Shown here piece after piece: positions 46,901 to 58,000 of a stretch of 64,000 bases of DNA; the first letter of the stretch is position 1; every line of letters starts with the position of its first letter. The notes beneath the pieces are model-generated. The model was not told where the DNA came from. It worked only from the letters and a program-made list of their open reading frames with translations, and made no database searches. A program made the position numbers and the translations under genes. This DNA comes from Colletes latitarsis (lineage: Eukaryota > Arthropoda > Insecta > Hymenoptera > Colletidae): NCBI RefSeq assembly GCF_051014445.1, contig NC_135134.1, positions 29,825,672 to 29,889,671 on the forward strand, written 5' to 3'.

Positions 46901-49900
46901 CGTGACCAGGTTTAGTCGACTGTTTCAGTGTGGTGCCACATTACTACGTGATCCAAACCAGAAAGGCGCAGGATCTGGCCAACAAGTACGACAAATATGC
47001 AAAAGTATGAGCCTGATGAGAGCAAATCCCAGACCTACCCTAGACCAAACATGCGTTATCCTCCAAAATATTGACCGAGACCAGGTTTAGTCGAATGTTT
47101 CAGTGTGGTACCACATTACTACGTGATCCAAGGCAGAAAAAGGCCAGGATCTGGCCATCAAGTATGAGTAATATGCGAAAGTATGAGCCTGATGAGGGAA
47201 AATCCCAGACCTAATCCAGACCTAACATGCGTTATCCTCTAAAATATCGATCGAAACAAGTTTTAATCGACTGTTTCAGTGTGGTACCACACTACTATGT
47301 GATCCATACCAGAAAAAACCCAGGATCTGTTCAAGAAGTATGTGAAGAATGCGAAAGTCTGAGACTGATGAGGGCAAATCCCATACCTAATCCAGACCTA
47401 ACATGCATTATCCACTAAAATATTGACCGAGACCAAGTTTAGTCGACTGTTTCAGTGTGGTACCATATTACTACGTGGTCCATACCAGAAAAAGCCCAGG
47501 ATCTGGCCATCAAGTATGAGAAATATGCGAAAGTATGAGCCCGATGAGAGCAAATCCCAGACCTAACCTAGACCTAACATGCGTTATCCTCTAAAATATT
47601 GACCGAGACCAGGTTTAGTCGAATGTTTCGGTGTGGTACCACATTACTACGTGATCCAATCCAGAAAAAGCCCAGAATCTGGCCATCAAGTAAGAGATAT
47701 ATGCGAAAGTATGAGCCTGATGAGGGCAAATCCCAGACCTAATCGAGACCTAACATGCGTTATCCTCTAAAATATTGACCGAGACCAGGTTTAGTCGACT
47801 GTTTCAGTGTGGTACCATATTACTACGTGGTCCATATCAGAAAAAGCCCAGGATCTGGCCATCAAGTATGAGAAATATCCGAAAGTATGAACCTGATGAG
47901 AGCAAATCCCAGACCTTAAATAGACCTAACATGCGTTATCCTCTAAAATATTGATCGAAACCAGGTTTAACGGTCTGTTTCAGTGTGGTACCACATTACT
48001 ACGTGGTCCATACCAGAAAAAGCCCAGAATCTGGCCATCAAGTTTGAGAAATATGCGAAAGTATGAGCCTGATGAGGGCAAATCCCAGACCTAATCGAGA
48101 CCTAACATGCGTTATCCTCTAAAATATTGACCGAGACCAGGTTTAGTCGACTGTTTCAGTGTGGTACCATATTACTACGTGGTCCATACCAGAAAAAGCC
48201 CAGGATCTGGCCATCAAGTATGAGAAATATCCGAAAGTATGAACCTGATGAGAGCAAATCCCAGACCTTAAATAGACCTAACATGCGTTATCCTCTAAAA
48301 TATTGATCGAAACCAGGTTTAACGGTCTGTTTCAGTGTGGTACCACATTACTACGTGGTCCATACCAGAAAAAGCCCAGAATCTGGCCATCAAGTTTGAG
48401 AAATATGCGAAAGTATGAGCCTGATGAGGGCAAATCCCAGACCTAATCGAGACCTAACATGCGTTATCCTCTAAAATATTGACCGAGACCAGGTTTAGTC
48501 GAATGTTTCAGTGTGGTACCACATTACTACGTGCTCCAAAGCAGAAAAAGGCCAGGATCTGGCCATCAAGTATGAGAAATATGCGAAAGTATGAGCCTGA
48601 CGACGGAAAATCCCAGACCTAATCCAGACCTAACATGCGTTATCCTCTAAAATATCGATCGAAACATGTTTTAATCGACTGTTTCACTGTGGTACCACAC
48701 TACTATGTGATCCATACCAGAAAAAACCCAGGATCTGTTCAAGAAGTATGTGAAGAATGCGAAAGTATGAGACTGATGAGGGCAAATCCCATACCTGATC
48801 CAGACCTAACATGCATTATCCACTAAAATATTGATCGTGACCAGGCTTAGTCGACTGTTTCGGTGTGGTACCACATTACTACGTGATCCAATCCAGAAAA
48901 AGCTCAGAATCTGGCCATCAAGTAAGAGATATATGCGAAAGTATGAGCCTGATGAGGGCAAATCCCAGACCTAATCGAGACCTAACATGCGTTATCCTCT
49001 AAAATATTGATCGAGACCAGGTTTAGTCGACTGTTTCAGTGTGGTACCACATTACTACGTGATCCATGCCAAAAAAAGCCCAGAATCTGGCCATCAAGTA
49101 TGAGAAATATGCGAAAGTATGAGCCTGATGAGTGCAAATGCCAGACCTAACATAGACCCAATATGCGTTATCCTCTAAAATACTGATCGAAACAAGGTTT
49201 AATGGACTGTTTCAGTGCGTTACCACATTACTGCGTGATCCAAACCAAAAAAGCCCAGAATCTGGCCATCAAGTATGACAAATATGCGAAAGTATGAGCC
49301 TGATGAGTGCAAATGCCAGAACTAACCTAGACCTAACATGTGTTATCCTCTAAAATATTGATCGAGACCAGGTTTAGTTGACTGTTTCAGTGTAGTACCA
49401 CATTACTACGTGATCCATACCAGAAAAAGCCCAGGATCTGGACATCAAGTATGAGAAATATGCGAAAGTATGAGCCTGATGAATGCAAATCGCAAACCTA
49501 ACATAGACCTAACATGCATTATCCTCTAAAATATTGACCGAGACCAGGTTTAGTCGACTGTTTCAGTGTGGTACCATATTACTACGTGGTCCATACCAGA
49601 AAAAGCCCAGGATCTGGCCATCAAGTATGAGAAATATCCGAAAGTATGAACCTGATGAGAGCAAATCCCAGACCTTAAATAGACCTAACATGCGTTATCC
49701 TCTAAAATATTGATCGAAACCAGGTTTAACGGTCTGTTTCAGTGTGGTACCACATTACTACGTGGTCCATACCAGAAAAAGCCCAGAATCTGGCCATCAA
49801 GTTTGAGAAATATGCGAAAGTATGAGCCTGATGAGAGCAAAATCCCAGACCTAACCTAGACCAAACATGCGTTATCCTCTAAAATATTGACCGAGACCAG

Positions 49901-52826
49901 GTTTAGTCGACTGTTTCAGTGTGGTACCACATTACTACGTGATCCAAAGCAGAAAAAGGCCAGGATCTGGCCATCAAGTATGAGAAATATGCGAAAGTAT
50001 GAGCCTGATGACGGAAAATCCCAGACCTAATCCAGACCTAACATGCGTTATCCTCTAAAATATCGATCGAAACAAGTTTTAATCGACTGTTTCACTGTGG
50101 TACCACACTACTATGTGATCCATACCAGAAAAAACCCAGGATCTGTTCAAGAAGTATGTGAAGAATGCGAAAGTATGAGACTGATGAGGGCAAATCCCAT
50201 ACCTGATCCAGACCTGACATGCATTATCCACTAAAATATTGATCGTGACCAGGCTTAGTCGACTGTTTCGGTGTGGTACCACATTACTACGTGATCCAAT
50301 CCAGAAAAAGCTCAGAATCTGGCCATCAAGTAAGAGATATATGCGAAAGTATGAGCCTGATGAGGGCAAATCCCAGACCTAATCGAGACCTAACATGCGT
50401 TATCCTCTAAAATATTGATCGAGACCAGGTTTAGTCGACTGTTTCTGTGTGGTACCATATTACTACGTGGTCGATACCAGAAAAAGCCCAGGATCTGGCC
50501 ATCAAGTATGAGAAATATCCGAAAGTATGAACCTGATGAGAGCAAATCCCAGACCTTAAATAGACTTAACATGCGTTATCCTCTAAAATATTGATCGAAA
50601 CCAGGTTTAACGGTCTGTTTCAGTGTGGTACCACATTACTACGTGGTCCATACCAGAAAAAGCCCAGAATCTGGCCATCAAGTTTGAGGAATATGCGAAA
50701 GTATGAGCCTGATGACGGAAAATCCCAGACCTAATCCAGACCTAACATGCGTTATCCTCTAAAATATCGATCGAAACCAGGTTTAATCGACTGTTTCAGT
50801 GCGGTACCACATTACTGTGTGATCCAAACCAGTGAAAGCCCAGGATCTGGCCAACAAGCATGAGAAATATGCGAAAGTATGAGCATGATGAGAGCAAATC
50901 CCAGACCTAACCTAGACCTAACATGCGTTATCCTCTAAAATATTGATCGTGACCAGGTTTAGTCGACTGTTTCAGTGTGGTGCCACATTACTACGTGATC
51001 CAAACCAGAAAAAGCGCAGGATCTGGCCAACAAGTACGAGAAATATGCAAAAGTATGAGCCTGATGAGAGCAAAATCCCAGACCTAACCTAGACCAAACA
51101 TGCGTTATCCTCTAAAATATTGACCGAGACCAGGTTTAGTCGACTGTTTCAGTGTGGTACCACATTACTGTGTGATCCAAACCAGAAAAAGCAGAGGATC
51201 TGGCTTACAAGTAAGAGAAATATGCGAGAGTATGAGCCTCATGAGAGCAAATCCCGGACCTAACATAGACCCAACATGCGTTATCCTCTAAAATATTCAT
51301 CGAAACCAGGTTTAATGGACTGTTACAGTTTGGTACCTCATTGCTACGTGATCCAAACCAGAAAAAACCCGGGTTTTGTTCAACAAGTATGTGAAGATTG
51401 CGAAAGTATGACCCTGATGAGTGCAAATCCAAGGTCTAACCTAGACCGAACATGTGTTATCCTCTAAAATATTGATCGAAACCGGGTTTAATGGTCTGTT
51501 TCAGTGTGGTACCACATTACTGCGTGATCCAAACCAAAAAAAGCCCAGAATCTGGCCATCAAGTATGAGAAACATGCGAAAGTATGAGCCTGATGAGAGC
51601 AAATCCCAGACCTAACCTGGACCTAACATGAGTTATCCTTTGAAATGTAGACCCAGACTAGGTTTAATTGACTGTATCAGTGTGGTACCACAATACCACG
51701 TGATCCAAACCAGAAAAAGCCCTGATTCTGGCCATCAAGTATGAGAAATATGCGAAAGTATGAGCCTGATGAGTGCAATCCCACACCTAAGCTAGACCTA
51801 ACATGTGTTATCCTCTAAAATATTGACCGAGACCAGGTTTAGTCGACTGTTTCAGTGTGGTACCACATTACTACGTGATCCAAACCAGAAAAAGGCCAGG
51901 ATCTGGCCATCAAGTATGAGAAATATGCGAAAGTATGAGCCTGACGAGAGCAAATCCCAGACCTAACCTAGACCTAACATGAGTTATCCTTTGAAATGTA
52001 GACCCAGACTAGGTTTAATTGACTGTATCAGTGTGGTACCACATTACCACGTGATCCAAACCAGAAAAAACCCAGGATCTGTTCAACAGGTATGTGAAGA
52101 ATGCGAAAGCGTGAGCCTGATGTGGGCAAATCCCGGACCTAACATAGACCTAACATGCGTTATCCTCTAAACTATTAATCGAAACCAGGTTTAATGGTCT
52201 GTTTCTGCGTGGTACCGCATCACTACGTGATCGAAACCAAAAAAGGCCCAGAATCTGGCTATCAAGTTTGAGAAATATGCGAAAGTATGAGCCTGATGAG
52301 TGCAAATCCCAGACCTAACCTAGACCTAACATGTGTTATCCTCTAAAATATTGATCGAAACCAGGTTTAATGGATTGTTTCAGTGTGATACCACATTACC
52401 ACGTGATCCAAACCTGAAAAAACCCGGGATCTGGCCAACAGGTATGCGGAAAATGCGAAAGTATGAGCCTGATGAGGGCAAATCCCAGACCTAATCCAGA
52501 CCTAACATGCGTTATCCTCTAAACTATTGATCGAAACCAGGTTTAATGGTCTGTTTCAGCGTGGTACCGCATTACTACGTGATCGAAACCAAAAAAGGCC
52601 CAGAATCTGGCCATCAAGTATGAGAAATATGCGAAAGTATGAGCCTGATGAGTGCAAATCCCAGACCTAACCTAGACCTAACATGTGTTATCCTCTAAAC
52701 TATTGATCGAAACCAGGTTTAATGGATTATTTCAGCGTGATACCACATTGCCACGTGATCCAAACCAGAAAAAACCCGGGATCTGGCCAACAAGTATGCG
52801 GAAAATGCGAAAGTATGACCCTGATT
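35701..52826. repeat. 176-bp satellite array, domain 2 (diverged subfamily)
   Basis: About 97 monomers of a second subfamily. Most read ATTGATCGTGACCAGG or GACCGAGACCAGGTTTAG and carry the GGATCTGGCCATCAAG arm. The KpnI palindrome and the paired AGACCTAAC motifs are kept. Between about 47.4 and 50.8 kb monomers with CAGACCTTAAATAGACC recur at spacings of 2, 5 and 8 units. The last 1.5 kb is more mixed. No retrotransposon lies inside this domain; element 4 sits at its edge. Confidence 0.93.
37370..47360. repeat. Higher-order duplication, offset 6863 bp (39 monomers less one base)
   Basis: 37370-40497 recurs at 44233-47360: the CATGCCAAAAAAAGCCC monomer at 37451 and 44314, and matching variants at 38076/44939, 38780/45643 and 40364/47227. 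Inside it, a ten-monomer step links 37021 to 38780, and a 17-monomer step links 38076 to 41067. The copies part where GAGGCCGATGAGG becomes GAGACTGATGAGG. Confidence 0.82.
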
Positions 52827-53209
52827 CCCTCAGGGGCTACCAGCCTTTCAGCTGCAGTACGGGCTTAACGAACCCGGGGTACCCGAGTCATACACACACC
52901 GTAAGCCTCCTGTTGGTCGTCACAACGACCCATTCACAATTCCCTATTGGTTTTGTGAATTGTACGTGACGGCAGGAGGAACGGGGGTCTTGGCTTAACC
53001 GCCTGGGCCACGAGTATGGCGACTCTATAAAATCGCCCTCCAATCCTAAGCTATGGTGCGCGGCGATGGGATGCATGGTTGGGGGAGAAGGCCCAATCCC
53101 AAGCGACCACCTCCGGGGAACCTGCCGAACCCCCGGAGTATTAGGCTTACCCGGGTAAGGCGGCTCTGCCCGGGTGGACCTTTATTTCCGACCATCTCGT
53201 GGGACTATT
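52827..53209 (+). promoter_or_regulatory. 5' UTR of element 4 with conserved RNA stems
   Basis: Begins CCCTCAGGGGCT, as in element 2. Visible structures: a three-way junction closed by CCTCCTG/CAGGAGG (52906-52912, 52973-52979) holding hairpins GGTCGT-CACA-ACGACC (52915-52930) and ATTCACAA/TTGTGAAT (52932-52939, 52953-52960); a stem CTCCGGGG/CCCCGGAG (53111-53118, 53131-53138); and a hairpin ACCCGGGT/GCCCGGGT (53149-53156, 53168-53175) with loop AAGGCGGCTCT. TATAAAA is at 53026-53032. A full-length element must be transcribed from its very start, so promoter signals near 52827 are expected; none was identified. Confidence 0.72.
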
Positions 53210-55087
53210 ATGGACACAGAAAATAAAATGGGGATGGGGCGGATTTTGTCGGTTGGGGAGGACGGAGACGGGGTTGGGGTTAGGGTGGCGGCGCTCGCGC
53301 CCCACTCAGCGCCAGGTCCGGCTTCGTGGAGGGTGGAGGAGGACGACGAGACGGCGTCGGTCTCGTCCTTCTCCTCCAGCACGAGCCACATAGGCTCTAA
53401 GAGGAAGAGGACGGGGCAGGCCGTCGTCGAGGTGGGCGGGGCGATGAGCCCGTCGGTGAGGCTGAGTTGCCTCAGGGACGAGGTGACCGAGGAGATATCG
53501 GAGAGGATCTCCTCGTCCCTGAGGCGGGTGGAGAAAGTCGCCGCTGCCTGCGCCTTTAAGGGGCAGAAAAGCGGTGGCGCGGTGGCCCTGAAGGCCGCGG
53601 CGGAGGAAATGAGGGAGGCGGCGCGGGAGCTCAGAGGGCGGAACGCTCGTCTGCAGCTCCTGTTGGAGGAGGAGCGACAGGGGAGGAGGAGGGCAGAGGC
53701 GCTGTGGAACAGCGCGGCCCTCCCTCCCATCCTCCCTCCTCCTCCACCGCCGCGTCCCTCGGCGGAGGTAAATAAACGGGGTGCGGCGGCAGTGGTGCGG
53801 GGCACCGCGGGCCCCTCCACCCGCACTCCGCCCGTGAAGAAGTCCCCGTCCTCCTCAGAAGACGATCTTCTGAGGAGGATTGGGGACATGATTGATGGCA
53901 AGCTGGCCGCCTTCCGGGAGGAGCTCCTCGCCGGAAGAGCGGTCAGCAGGAAGGCGGTGCCTCCCCGACCTGTTCCGGTACAGTCGGGGAAGGCAAAGAA
54001 GGGCGGAGTGAAGGCTCCGCCCAGCGTTGCGGCACCAGGGCCCCGGGTCGCGACCCCCAAGGGGGGTGGTGTACCCGTGGTCGCGGTGGTCGCGTCCTCC
54101 ACAGCACCCTCCCAAAGGGGGGTGGCGTGGAGTGAGGTGGTGGGGCGGAAGGCGAAGCGGGCGGCGAGGAAGGCCTCGCAACCGCAGCCTCCGCCTCCGC
54201 CGCCGGCGGCCAAGGTAAAGGCCGCGAAGGTCGGGAAGGCACGACCAGGTCGTCCCCCAAAAACGGCAGCGGTGACGCTGACCGTTGCGCAGGGGGGCGA
54301 CCTGACCCTCGCGGAGGCGATGCGGCTCGCCAGGGAGAATATCTCCCTGGAAGAGCTGGGCATCGCCTCCGTGAGGGCGAAGAGGGCCGTGACCGGGGGT
54401 CTCTTGCTGGAGATCCCCGGTGCAGAAGGCGGCGCGAAGGCGGATCGTCTCGCCCAGAGGCTCCGGGAGCAGCTGGGCGAGCGAGGTGTCCGGGTCGCCC
54501 GGCCCACGAAGCGCACGGAGATGCGCATTTGTGGGCTGGACGACTCGGTCAGCGCACAGGATGTGTCCCGTGCCCTTGCGAGGGCGGGGGACTGTCCTGT
54601 GGAGGACCTGCGGATCGGAGAGATCCGCAGGTCGCCCTCCGGCCTCGGGTCGGTGTGGGCCCGGTGCCCCCTCTCCGCCGCCCGTAAGGTGGCGGAATCC
54701 GGGAGGGTGTTGGTGGGGTGTGTTTCGGCGCGAGTGGAAATCCTCGCGCCGCGCCCGCTCCAGTGTCACCGCTGCCTCGAATTGGGGCACGTGAGGCAGT
54801 GGTGCACCTCGCCGGTGGACCGCAGCGGTCAGTGTTACCGCTGCGGTGCAAAAGAGCACCGTGCGAGCCAGTGCTCGGCGGCCCCCCACTGCCCGTTGTG
54901 TGCGGACATGGGGAGGCCAGCCGATCACAGGGTGGGGAGCAAGAAGTGCTCCCCCCCCTCCCGGAAGGAGAGGAAGAGGCGGGCTGCACCGGCTCCGGTG
55001 CCGAGGGCGGTGGCATCGTCCTCCATGGAGGTGGACGGTGCTACGGGGACGGACGGCCGGGAGGAGGCTGGCGCGGCCATTAATTAA
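53210..55087 (+). CDS. ORF1: zinc-knuckle RNA-binding protein of element 4
   Basis: 625 residues from ATG 53210. The frame is open 12 codons further upstream, but only from a GTG, and the homologous MDT start in element 2 supports the ATG. In order: acidic, Ser-rich start; a basic KRKRT patch near residue 64; a helical, probably coiled region (about 90-170) with many Glu and Arg; a Pro run (about 175-190); a basic linker; a block conserved with element 2 (about 345-510; RPPKTAAVTL, KRTEMRICGLDD); and three zinc knuckles C519-x2-C-x4-H-x4-C532, C542-C555 and C561-x2-C-x8-H-x6-C580. The protein should bind the element RNA. The stop overlaps the ORF2 start by one base (TAATG), so ORF2 is probably made by termination and reinitiation. 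Confidence 0.94.
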   Translation: MDTENKMGMGRILSVGEDGDGVGVRVAALAPHSAPGPASWRVEEDDETASVSSFSSSTSHIGSKRKRTGQAVVEVGGAMSPSVRLSCLRDEVTEEISERISSSLRRVEKVAAACAFKGQKSGGAVALKAAAEEMREAARELRGRNARLQLLLEEERQGRRRAEALWNSAALPPILPPPPPPRPSAEVNKRGAAAVVRGTAGPSTRTPPVKKSPSSSEDDLLRRIGDMIDGKLAAFREELLAGRAVSRKAVPPRPVPVQSGKAKKGGVKAPPSVAAPGPRVATPKGGGVPVVAVVASSTAPSQRGVAWSEVVGRKAKRAARKASQPQPPPPPPAAKVKAAKVGKARPGRPPKTAAVTLTVAQGGDLTLAEAMRLARENISLEELGIASVRAKRAVTGGLLLEIPGAEGGAKADRLAQRLREQLGERGVRVARPTKRTEMRICGLDDSVSAQDVSRALARAGDCPVEDLRIGEIRRSPSGLGSVWARCPLSAARKVAESGRVLVGCVSARVEILAPRPLQCHRCLELGHVRQWCTSPVDRSGQCYRCGAKEHRASQCSAAPHCPLCADMGRPADHRVGSKKCSPPSRKERKRRAAPAPVPRAVASSSMEVDGATGTDGREEAGAAIN

Positions 55088-58000
55088 TGCCGCCCCGCCT
55101 CCTCCTCCAGGCCAACCTCAACCACTGCCGCGCGGCACAGGACTTGATGTCCCAAGTCCTCGCGGAGTGGGGGGTTGGCCTGGCGGTCGCCGCCGAGCCG
55201 TACCGCGTCCCTGATCACCCTCATTGGGTGGGCGACGCGGACGGCTTGGTGGCGACGGTATGGGGAGGGGGCGACGGGTCCCCACCGTTCTCCTTGTTGG
55301 AGCGCGGTCGGGGATTCGTCGCCGTGGACTGGGGGGGAGTCGCTGTGGTGGGGTGCTACATTTCGCCCCGTAGCGGTCACGCTGCGTTCGAGCTGTACTT
55401 GGCCGAGGTCGCGGCATGCGTGCAGCGCTACGCGGCCCGGCCGGTGCTGGTCCTGGGGGATTTTAATGCCAAGTCGGTGGCTTGGGGATCCCCCAGGACC
55501 TCCGTTCGCGGCGGGATCCTGGGCGATTGGGCGGCGGGGCTCGACCTCCGGGTATTGAACCGGGGGTCGGAGAACACATGCGTGCGGCGATATGGGGGGT
55601 CTATCGTGGATGTTGGATTCGCGACCCCCAACGCCGTGCGCATGGTGTCGGGTTGGCACGTGGTCGCGGGGGCAGAGACACTCTCCGATCACCGGTACAT
55701 CCGGATGGAGGTCTCTGCCGCCGCGAGTGCATCCCGACACGGCCGCCTGCGTGGCACCCCACCACGCCGCTGGGCGCTTCGGCGCCTGGACAAGGACGCC
55801 CTGATGGCAGCTGCCCTCGCTGCAACTTGGCCGCAGGGAGCGGCCGAGTTGCCGAGCATAGAGGAGGAGGTCGCCCGGCTCGGAGCATTGGTCGCGGGTA
55901 TTTGCGACGCGGCGATGCCTCGGGTCGGGCGGGCTTCTCCTCGCCGGGCGGTGTACTGGTGGTCGGACGCGATCGCGGAGTTGCGAGTCGCGACTGTCCG
56001 CGCCCGACGCCAGTACACCCGCGCGCGCCGTCGTCAACGTACAGGCGACGGCGTGGCGCGAGCGAGGGCAGCTGATGACCTGTATGGAGCATACCGCGTG
56101 GCGCGGGTTGCTCTGCAGGTCGCCATCAAACGGGCCAAGACCCAGGCATGGAAGGAGCTCCTCCAGACCCTTGATGACGATCCATGGGGGCGCCCATATA
56201 AGGTGGTGCTGAATAAGCTCCGCCCGTGGGCGCCCCCCGTCACCGAGGGTCTTGACCCCCGGCTGCTGGAGGACGTGGTCAATACACTCTTCCCAATTGG
56301 GGAGAGGGGACCGCGTCCTCCGGCGGCGGCGGCTGTCCCAGTGGAGTGGACGGCCGAGCTGGGGGTCACGCAGGAGGAGCTGGCAGCGGCCATCAGACGG
56401 CTCGGGGTTCGTAACACGGCCCCGGGTCCGGATGGTGTGCCCGGCCGGGTTTGGGTCTTGACCCAGGGCGTCCTTGGGGCCGACCTCAGGCGGTTGTTCG
56501 ACCGCTGCCTGAGGGACGGGCGATTCCCCCCCAGTTGGAAGGTGGCGAGGATGGTCCTCCTCCGGAAGGAGGGTCGGCCCGCGGAGTCTCCCTCCGCATA
56601 CCGGCCCATTTGTCTCCTCGACGAGGTGGGCAAGCTCTTCGAGCGTGTGATTGCTGCCCGCCTCGTCGAGCACCTGTCGCGGGGTGATCCCGGTCTGGCC
56701 GACTGCCAGTTCGGTTTCCGGGGGGGCCGATCGACTATCGACGCGATAGGTCGTGTGAGGGCCCTCTCGGAGGCGGCCGTCTCCCGGGGAGGGGTGGCAT
56801 TGGCAATATCCTTGGATATTGCCAATGCCTTTAACACCCTCCCCTGGGAAGAGATAAGGAGGGGACTCGAATATCATCGAGTCCCCTCTTGTCTCAGGGC
56901 GGTCGTTGGGGATTATCTCCGCGGCAGGTGGATCGAGTATCCGGGCCGGGATGGTGATATGCGGAGGGAGGTGTACTGCGGTGTTCCGCAGGGGTCGGTC
57001 CTCGGGCCACTCCTGTGGAACATCGCGTACGACTCGGTGTTGCGGGCCGGCCTGCCCGACGGCGTCAGCACGGTGTGTTATGCGGATGACATACTGGTGC
57101 TGGCCGTCGGGGCGCACTGGGGGAGGGCCATGCGTCGCGCGGAGGAGGGGTCGCAACGCGTCGTCGACCGGATCAGGGGGATGGGGATGACGGTGGCGGT
57201 CCATAAGACCGAGGTGATTGCGTTTCATTCACCTCGGCAGGATCCGCCACCCCCTCTGATTCGGGTGGGTGGGGCTGACATCGAGGTGAAGCCCCAGATC
57301 AGGTATCTAGGTCTGATCCTCGATAGCCACTGGCGTTTCGAGAAGCATTTCCGCTGCCTGGTCCCCCGGTTGGAAAGGATGGTTGCGGCTCTGGGCCGGA
57401 TCCTGCCCAACCTGGGGGGCCCGGCGGGCCGAGTTCGTCGCCTCTATGTGGCAATGGTCCAGTCGGTGGCCCTATACGGGGCCCCCGTCTGGGCGGACGA
57501 CCTGGCTGCCTCCCGGCGCAGCATGACTATGCTGCGTCGGGTGCAGAGGCGCATGGCGCTCAGGGTCGTCCGCGGGTATCGGACCATGTCACATGAGGCG
57601 GCGACGGATCTAGCGGGGATGCCGCCCATGGACCTGCTCGCGCGGTCGCACGCGGTGATGTACCGGCACCGCGTCGACCGTCGCGCGGGGGTGGGGGCGG
57701 TCCCGGGCGGGCAGGAACCTGCTTGGGGCGATTTGAAGCGCCAGGCCCGGCAGTCCGTGTTGCTCGCGTGGCAGGAGCGGCTGGCTCTGCCAACCGCGGG
57801 GCACCGGACTGTCGGGGCTGTTCGGCCACTCCTGAAGGAGTGGCTGGACAGAGGCCATGGCAGCCTCACCTACCGGCTGGCACAGGTGTTTTCCGGGCAT
57901 GGCAGCTTCGGAAGATACCTGTGCCGGATAGGGAAGGAGCCGACGGCGCGTTGCTGCCACTGCGACGCTGAGCAGGACACGGCGGATCATACCCTGGAGG

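Noticed and set aside
1..52826. True telomere repeats, or 28S rDNA as the insertion target
   Set aside because: No run of pure TTAGG/CCTAA is present, only isolated CCTAAC words inside the monomer, and no rRNA sequence flanks any element.
52827..52990. HDV-like ribozyme at the 5' end of elements 2 and 4, as known for R2
   Set aside because: The three-way junction cannot be threaded as the nested double pseudoknot: no P1 partner follows the first hairpin, and the paired segments are simple nested stems.
55084..57228. Long antisense open frames over the retrotransposon ORFs (also 6059-7399, 53182-54528 and 28060-28947)
   Set aside because: They mirror GC-rich coding sequence, where stop codons are rare in all frames; they shift or end in other copies and show no domain.
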